Below, piece by piece: positions 58,973 to 64,000 of a DNA stretch of 64,000 nucleotides. Both the position numbers and the translations under genes were made by a program. The notes beneath the pieces are model-generated. The model was given only the letters and a program-made list of their open reading frames with translations. It had not been told where the DNA came from and ran no database searches. Origin of the DNA: DASUGC01 sp035606665 (lineage in GTDB: Bacteria; Acidobacteriota; Vicinamibacteria; Vicinamibacterales; SCN-69-37); the NCBI GenBank assembly GCA_035606665.1, contig DATNEY010000039.1, positions 6,725-70,724 of the forward strand. The letters are read 5' to 3'. Positions within the stretch are counted from its first letter, which is position 1. Every line of letters begins with the position of its first letter.

Positions 58973-60573
58973 CGGGAACCCAAGTTCGACTCGTTCTGCT
59001 GAGGCTGCAGGTTCTGCGGGACGGCAGGGTCCGCCGAGCGGTCGGGACGTGCCTTGGTATTCACCGGCCGGTTCGAACCCACCACGCTCTCCACCGTCCG
59101 TTTGACGGCCGGCTCCATCGGCTTCAGGAACACGCCGGGCATCACGCCCATGAAGATTGCCATCGCGCACACCGGCCCGATCACGAGCCACTCGCGCACA
59201 CTCAGATCGCGCAGCCCGCGATTCTTCGGATTCGTGAGCGGCCCGTAGTTCACGCGCTGGAACATCCAGAGCATGTAGACCGCCGACAGAATCACGCCGG
59301 TAGCGGCCACCGCCGTGAAGTACTTCGCGTTGGCGACGTCGAACTGGCCATTGAACGCGCCGACCAGGATCAGGAATTCACCCACGAAACCGTTCGTGCC
59401 CGGAAGCGCGACCGAGGCCAGCGTCACCAGCAGGAACGCGGCCACGAGTTTCGGTGCCACCGCCTTGATGCCGCCGTACTCCGATATCGCGCGGGTGTGG
59501 CGCCGATCCGACAGCATGCCGACGATGAGGAACAGCCCGCCGGTCGAAATGCCGTGCGCCAGCATCTGGTAGACCGCGCCCTGCACGCCGTTGACGTTCA
59601 TCGCGCACAGGCCGAGCACGACGATGCCAAGATGGCTCACGGACGAGTACGCCACCAGCTTCTTCATGTCCGGCTGGACCATCGCGACGAGCGCGCCGTA
59701 AACGATGCCGATGACGGCGAGGATTGCGATGTAGGGCGCGAAGTACATCGCCGCTTGCGGGAACAACGGGAACGCGAACCTCAGGAGGCCGTAGGTCCCC
59801 ATCTTCAGGAGCACGCCCGCCAGAATCACCGACCCCGCGGTCGGAGCCTCAACGTGCGCATCAGGCAGCCAGGTGTGGAATGGGAACAGCGGCACCTTGA
59901 TCGCGAACGCCACGGCGAATGCCAGGAAGAGCCACGTCTGCGTACCGCCCGGAACCGCCAGCGTCCGCAGCGCTTCGAGATCGAAACTCGGGACGCCGTG
60001 CACGACCTGGTGCTGATACGCGAGCCAGATGATGGCGATGAGCATCAATACGCTGCCAGCCATCGTGTACAGGATGAACTTGATCGAGGCGTAGATGCGG
60101 CGTTCGTAGCCCCAGATCCCGATGAGGAAATACATCGGAATCAGCATCGCGTCCCAGAAAATGTAGAAGAGGAAGAGGTCGAGCGAAACGAAGACACCGA
60201 TCATCGCGGCTTCGAGCGCGAGCATGAAGAACGAGAACTCGCGCACGCGCTCGTCGACCGAGTCCCACGAACACAGCAGCGCGATCGGCGTGAGGAACGT
60301 CGTCAGGACGACGAGCAGCATGCTGATGCCGTCTACGCCGAGGTGATACGAGATCCCGAAGTCCGGCAGCCAGCTGCGCGACTCCTCGAGTTGATAGCCC
60401 GCCTGCGACGGATCGAACTGGGCCCACATCACGAGGCTCAGGACGAACGTGGCGAGCGAGACACCGAGCGCCACCCAGCGCGCGAGACTCGCGCGGTCGC
60501 GGCCCGTGAGCAGCACGGCAGCGCCGCCGGCAAACGGCAGCGCCACGAGCAGCGTCAGAATCGGCAGGTTCAT
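58969..60573 (-). CDS. nuoM: NADH-quinone oxidoreductase subunit M
   Basis: A 534-residue proton-pumping subunit. WDAMLIPMYFLIGIWG carries the conserved E/D of helix 5 as Asp (family usually Glu). KVPLFPFHTWLPDAHVEAPTAGSVILAGVLLKMGTYG is the signature, and AYSSVSHLGIVVLGL follows. ATG at 60573 is chosen because it overlaps the nuoL stop by four bases as in the rest of the operon; an ATG two codons earlier is possible. The C-terminal ~35 residues are polar and Pro/Gln/Asn-rich. Confidence 0.96.
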   Translation of the reverse strand: MNLPILTLLVALPFAGGAAVLLTGRDRASLARWVALGVSLATFVLSLVMWAQFDPSQAGYQLEESRSWLPDFGISYHLGVDGISMLLVVLTTFLTPIALLCSWDSVDERVREFSFFMLALEAAMIGVFVSLDLFLFYIFWDAMLIPMYFLIGIWGYERRIYASIKFILYTMAGSVLMLIAIIWLAYQHQVVHGVPSFDLEALRTLAVPGGTQTWLFLAFAVAFAIKVPLFPFHTWLPDAHVEAPTAGSVILAGVLLKMGTYGLLRFAFPLFPQAAMYFAPYIAILAVIGIVYGALVAMVQPDMKKLVAYSSVSHLGIVVLGLCAMNVNGVQGAVYQMLAHGISTGGLFLIVGMLSDRRHTRAISEYGGIKAVAPKLVAAFLLVTLASVALPGTNGFVGEFLILVGAFNGQFDVANAKYFTAVAATGVILSAVYMLWMFQRVNYGPLTNPKNRGLRDLSVREWLVIGPVCAMAIFMGVMPGVFLKPMEPAVKRTVESVVGSNRPVNTKARPDRSADPAVPQNLQPQQNESNLGSR

Positions 60574-62594
60574 CGCCACAGGTAGTACCCAAGAATCGTC
60601 ACGACGCCGAGGAAGAACGACATCGCATAGGCGCGGACCGAGCCGGTCTGCAGACGCCGGAGCACCGCGCTCCAGCCCCGAACCACGAGTCCCACCGCGT
60701 TGACCGTGCCGTCGATCACTCCGGCATCAGCCACGCGCCACAGCGCCGTCGTCGACAGCCGCTTGATGGGCTGCACGACCACTGCGTTGTAGAGCTCGTC
60801 CACGTAGTACTTGTTCAACAGAACACGATGCGCCCCGGCAAACCTGGCGGCCATCGCGTCAGCCGAAGCCGGATTCTTCAGGAAGAACGATCGGGCGATG
60901 AAGATGCCGGCGAGCGCGATCCCGACCGACAGTCCCATCAGGCCAAGCTCGGTGCCGGCGCTCGCGTGCACAGCCTCAGCGCCGCCCTCCGCGGCCGCGG
61001 CGGTCGCGGCGCCCGCCACATGTTCGGCGCCAACCGCCTGGAAGCTCGGCTCGAGGAAGGTCTCGATCGAATTGTGCCCACCGAGCGCATGCGGGACACC
61101 GAAGAAGCCGGCAACCATGGATCCGATCGCGAGAACCACCAGCGCGATGGCCATCGGCCCTGGAGCGTCATGGAGGTGACTGCCATGGGCATCGGCGTGC
61201 CCGTGGCCGTGCGCGTCATGACCGTTGGCCTGCCCTGCCTGGCGGCGCTCGCCGAAGAAGGTCATGAACAGGAGCCTGAACATGTACGTTGCCGTCAGCA
61301 GCGCGGCGACCACCGCGACGAGCCACAACACGGTGTGGCCGGACGAGAATGTCTTCCAGAGAATCTCGTCCTTCGAGAAGAAGCCGGCGAGCGGCGGAAG
61401 TCCCGCAATGGCGATGGTGCCGATGAGGAACGTCCAGTAGGTAATCGGCAGGTGCTTCTTGAGCCCGCCCATGTAGCGCAGATCCTGCTCACCGTGCAAC
61501 GCGTGAATCACCGCGCCGGATCCGAGGAACAGGAGCGCCTTGAAAAACGCGTGCGTGTAAAGATGGAAGATGCCGCCCGCGAACGCACCCACGCCCATCG
61601 CCAGGAACATGTAACCGAGCTGCGAGACGGTCGAGTACGCGAGGACGCGCTTGATGTCGTTCTGAACGAGGCCGATGGTGCCGGCGAACAACGCCGTCAC
61701 AACGCCAATGATTGCAATCACTTCCAGCGTGAACGGCGCGTGGCTGAACAGCACCGCGTTCCGTCCGATCATGTACACGCCCGCCGTCACCATCGTCGCG
61801 GCATGGATCAGCGCCGAGACCGGCGTCGGGCCCTCCATGGCGTCCGGCAGCCAGACGTAAAGCGGAAGCTGCGCGGATTTGCCAGTCGCGCCAAGGAACA
61901 GAAGCAGTGTCGCGCCGGTCAGCACCGTCGCGCCGGCGAGCGATGCGGGATCGACGGGCATCGCGGCAACTCTCGAAGCGATCTGCTGGAAGTCGAGCGT
62001 GCCGAACGCCCAGAACAGCGACAGCATCCCGAGGATGAAACCGAAGTCGCCGATGCGATTGACGATGAACGCCTTCTTGCCGGCGTCGGCGGCCGACGGC
62101 TTCGTGAAGTAAAAGCCAATGAGCAGGTAGGAGCAGAGACCGACGCCCTCCCACCCGATGAACATCACCGGGAAGTTCGCGCCCAGCACCAGCACGAGCA
62201 TGAACGCGGCGAAGAGATTCAGGTACGAAAAGTAGCGCGCGAAGTCGGCGTCGGACTCCTCGTGCATGTAGGCGGTCGAGTACAGATGGATCAGCGAACC
62301 GATGCCCGTGACCACGAGCACCATCAAGGCGCCCAGCGGGTCGAGACGGAACGCCATCGGGATCTGAACCGGACCAGAGGACAACCACGTGTAGACCGTC
62401 TGCTCGATCGCCCGGACGCCCCCCACCGGCTCGGACCCGAGCATCCGCCAGACCTGGGTCGCCGCGACGGCGAACGAAAAGAACATCGCGCCGGTCGCCA
62501 CGACCGTGCCCGAGACGAACTTCGGCAGCCTTCGGCCCAGGGCCGCGTTGATCAGGAAGCCGACGAGCGGAGCGAGCGGAATCAGATACAGCAC
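60570..62594 (-). CDS. nuoL: NADH-quinone oxidoreductase subunit L
   Basis: A 674-residue subunit with the lateral helix at the C-terminus. GWEGVGLCSYLLIGFYF holds the conserved helix-5 Glu, and KSAQLPLYVWLPDAMEGPTPVSALIHAATMVTAGVYMIGR the channel lysine. Residues about 452-477 form a histidine-rich loop (GHDAHGHGHADAHGSHLH), which could bind metal and is not part of the core fold. Start GTG, 5 bp gap to nuoK. Confidence 0.96.
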   Translation of the reverse strand: MLYLIPLAPLVGFLINAALGRRLPKFVSGTVVATGAMFFSFAVAATQVWRMLGSEPVGGVRAIEQTVYTWLSSGPVQIPMAFRLDPLGALMVLVVTGIGSLIHLYSTAYMHEESDADFARYFSYLNLFAAFMLVLVLGANFPVMFIGWEGVGLCSYLLIGFYFTKPSAADAGKKAFIVNRIGDFGFILGMLSLFWAFGTLDFQQIASRVAAMPVDPASLAGATVLTGATLLLFLGATGKSAQLPLYVWLPDAMEGPTPVSALIHAATMVTAGVYMIGRNAVLFSHAPFTLEVIAIIGVVTALFAGTIGLVQNDIKRVLAYSTVSQLGYMFLAMGVGAFAGGIFHLYTHAFFKALLFLGSGAVIHALHGEQDLRYMGGLKKHLPITYWTFLIGTIAIAGLPPLAGFFSKDEILWKTFSSGHTVLWLVAVVAALLTATYMFRLLFMTFFGERRQAGQANGHDAHGHGHADAHGSHLHDAPGPMAIALVVLAIGSMVAGFFGVPHALGGHNSIETFLEPSFQAVGAEHVAGAATAAAAEGGAEAVHASAGTELGLMGLSVGIALAGIFIARSFFLKNPASADAMAARFAGAHRVLLNKYYVDELYNAVVVQPIKRLSTTALWRVADAGVIDGTVNAVGLVVRGWSAVLRRLQTGSVRAYAMSFFLGVVTILGYYLWR

Positions 62595-62598
62595 GCGG

Positions 62599-62913
62599 TC
62601 ACCACTTCAACGACGTAAACGCATCCGGCGTGAGCGTCTCCTTGTGCCGGAAGAGCGCGATGACGATGGCCAGGCCGACGGCCGCTTCGGCCGCCGCCAC
62701 GGTCATGACGAAGAACACGATGATCTGCCCGTCGATGAGGCCGCGGAAGCGATCGACGGCGACGAACGTCAGGTTGACGGCGTTCAGCATCACCTCGATC
62801 GACAGCAGAATCGTGATGAGGTTGCGGCGCAGGAAGACGCCGGCCGTGCCGATCGCGAACAGCACGGCGGACAGCATGAGATACGAGTTGAGCGTCGGCT
62901 CAGGCAGACTCAC
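62599..62913 (-). CDS. nuoK: NADH-quinone oxidoreductase subunit K
   Basis: A 104-residue, three-helix subunit. LSIEVMLNAVNLTFVA carries the first conserved membrane Glu, and AAAEAAVGLAIVIALFRHKET the second. Both are needed for proton transfer. Start GTG overlaps the nuoJ stop by four bases. Confidence 0.96.
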   Translation of the reverse strand: MSLPEPTLNSYLMLSAVLFAIGTAGVFLRRNLITILLSIEVMLNAVNLTFVAVDRFRGLIDGQIIVFFVMTVAAAEAAVGLAIVIALFRHKETLTPDAFTSLKW

Positions 62914-63425
62914 TGTTGTTCCTTCCGGGCCAGGATGACGGCGCCCACCATGGCGACCAGGATGAGAATCGACGTCGCTTCGAACGCGAACGAGTAGTCG
63001 CGGAACAGGCGCTCGCCGATTGCACGAACGGTCGTCGCGGGCGTGTCGCTGTCCGGCATCGGCTGCGCGCTGAGCGCGCGCAGCGCCCAGAACAGCAGCG
63101 CCGCGAAAAATGCCGAGAGCACCGCGCCGAACCGGCGCGGGCCCGCGCCGCCGAGCATGCGCGCCTCCCGCCCCGTTGGCATCTCCTCCGTCGGCACGTT
63201 GAGGAGCATGACCACGAACAGGAAGAGCACCATGATGGCGCCCGCGTAGATGATGATTTGAATCACCGCGACGAACGGCGACCCGAGCAGGATGTAGAGG
63301 CCGGACAGCGCGCCGAACGAGGCGATGAGCAGCAGCACGCTGTACATCGGGTTGCGCTGCCCGATGACGAGCACCGACGCGGTGACCGCGCCCGCCGCCA
63401 GAATCCAGAAAAGAATCGCGTCCAT
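62910..63425 (-). CDS. nuoJ: NADH-quinone oxidoreductase subunit J
   Basis: A 171-residue, five-helix subunit. The conserved pi-bulge helix region VAVIQIIIYAGAIMVLFLFVVMLLN is present. It is normally preceded by nuoI, but here nuoH ends only 4 bp upstream. Coupled to nuoK. Confidence 0.95.
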   Translation of the reverse strand: MDAILFWILAAGAVTASVLVIGQRNPMYSVLLLIASFGALSGLYILLGSPFVAVIQIIIYAGAIMVLFLFVVMLLNVPTEEMPTGREARMLGGAGPRRFGAVLSAFFAALLFWALRALSAQPMPDSDTPATTVRAIGERLFRDYSFAFEATSILILVAMVGAVILARKEQQ

Positions 63426-63429
63426 TCGT

Positions 63430-64000
63430 CTACCAGCCGTTGATCTTGATCGTGAGGTACGCGGTGACCAGCAGGTTCACCACGGCGAGCGGCAGCAGGT
63501 ATTTCCAGCCGAACTCCATCAGCTGGTCGTACCGGTACCGCGGCAGCGTCCACCGCATCCAGATGTAGAAGAACAGCAGCGCGAACACCTTGATCAGGAA
63601 CCAGATCCAGCCGAGCTGCTCCGGCAGGAACGGGCCGTGCCAGCCGCCGAGGAAGAGGTCGGTCGCGACCGCCGAAACCGTGACCATGTTCACGTACTCG
63701 GCGAGGAAGAACAGCGCGAAGCTCATCGAGCTGTACTCGGTGTGATACCCGGCGACGAGCTCCTGCTCGGCCTCCGGGAAATCGAAGGGCGCGCGGTTGG
63801 TCTCGGCGACACCGGCCGTGAGGAAAATGAAGAAGCCGACCGGCTGCAGAAAAATGTACCACCTGGGGATCACGCCGAACCAGTAACCGCCCTGCTGATT
63901 GACGATGTCTCCCAGTGAGAGCGAGCCGGCCATCAGGATGACGGCCGCGAACGACATGCCGTACGAGAGCTCGTAGCTGATCATCTGCGCCGAGGCGCGG
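63430..64000 (-). CDS. nuoH: NADH-quinone oxidoreductase subunit H (5' end off the window)
   Basis: The last 190 codons of NuoH. The frame is open through the right edge and the visible part begins RASAQMISYELSYG. Quinone-site motifs are AETNRAPFDFPEAEQELVAGYHTEYSSMSFALFFLAEYVNM, and the end is RWTLPRYRYDQLMEFGWKYLLPLAVVNLLVTAYL. The quinone and E-channel residues are intact. First visible gene of the nuoHJKLMN run. Confidence 0.96.
   Translation of the reverse strand, partial: RASAQMISYELSYGMSFAAVILMAGSLSLGDIVNQQGGYWFGVIPRWYIFLQPVGFFIFLTAGVAETNRAPFDFPEAEQELVAGYHTEYSSMSFALFFLAEYVNMVTVSAVATDLFLGGWHGPFLPEQLGWIWFLIKVFALLFFYIWMRWTLPRYRYDQLMEFGWKYLLPLAVVNLLVTAYLTIKINGW

Overview
The window is a dense, high-GC bacterial chromosome segment made almost entirely of core housekeeping genes. 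The best guess is an uncultivated Acidobacteriota, possibly the Vicinamibacteria/subdivision 6 lineage. That guess rests on three secreted proteins of the 'VWFA-related Acidobacterial domain' type, an IspD-IspF fusion and the overall gene content. No rRNA gene is present to confirm it. No intergenic stretch reaches 300 bp.

Layout. 1-8304: a cut-off membrane-fused spermidine-synthase-like gene, a VWA protein, a plant-polysaccharide pair (GH43 plus rhamnogalacturonan acetylesterase) and a divergent GT1 glycosyltransferase. 8371-16474: two coupled VWA proteins, DUF4126, DUF763, a lone ABC ATPase, a Tat-type dienelactone hydrolase and a small secreted protein. 16635-30797 (minus strand): one long expression block read as tRNA-Thr, Tyr, Gly, Thr, tuf, rpmG, tRNA-Trp, secE, nusG, rplK, rplA, rplJ, rplL, rpoB, rpoC. 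30847-38034 (minus): rlmB, gltX, ispDF, a B3/4 protein, plsC, a PIN/TRAM protein and radA. 38039-38581: a small inverted-repeat cassette carrying a four-helix-bundle gene. 38579-47236 (minus): alr, dnaB, rplI, rpsR, rpsF, pth, rplY, prs, tRNA-Gln, ispE, a LolB-like lipoprotein and a TPR protein. 47266-53541: trm112, then surface-glycan genes (GT9, O-antigen ligase, heptose-7-P kinase, two membrane GTs). 53542-57530: purH, a cold-shock protein, a hypothetical gene and selA. 57527-64000 (minus): nuoH, J, K, L, M, N of complex I, with no nuoI between H and J.

The gene order is a mosaic of deeply conserved neighbourhoods. The tRNA-tuf block matches E. coli thrU-tyrU-glyT-thrT-tufB. The radA/PIN-TRAM/ispD-ispF/gltX/rlmB ... 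secE-nusG-rpl-rpoBC order matches Bacillus. The TPR/LolB/ispE/tRNA-Gln/prs/rplY/pth order matches Pseudomonas. This synteny supports several otherwise weak calls, especially LolB.

The most unusual signal lies between the genes. A family of heptamer-built repeats (unit AAGTTCG) occurs at seven sites. In three genes the repeat supplies the TAA stop codon. Two copies form 48-bp inverted repeats around a four-helix-bundle (23S-IVS/S23-type) gene that runs against all its neighbours and is less GC-rich. This looks like a small, possibly mobile, cassette. Elements with other units but similar architecture sit between rplK/rplA and rplI/dnaB. A second notable feature is an eight-cysteine insertion in the N-terminal lobe of RpoB.
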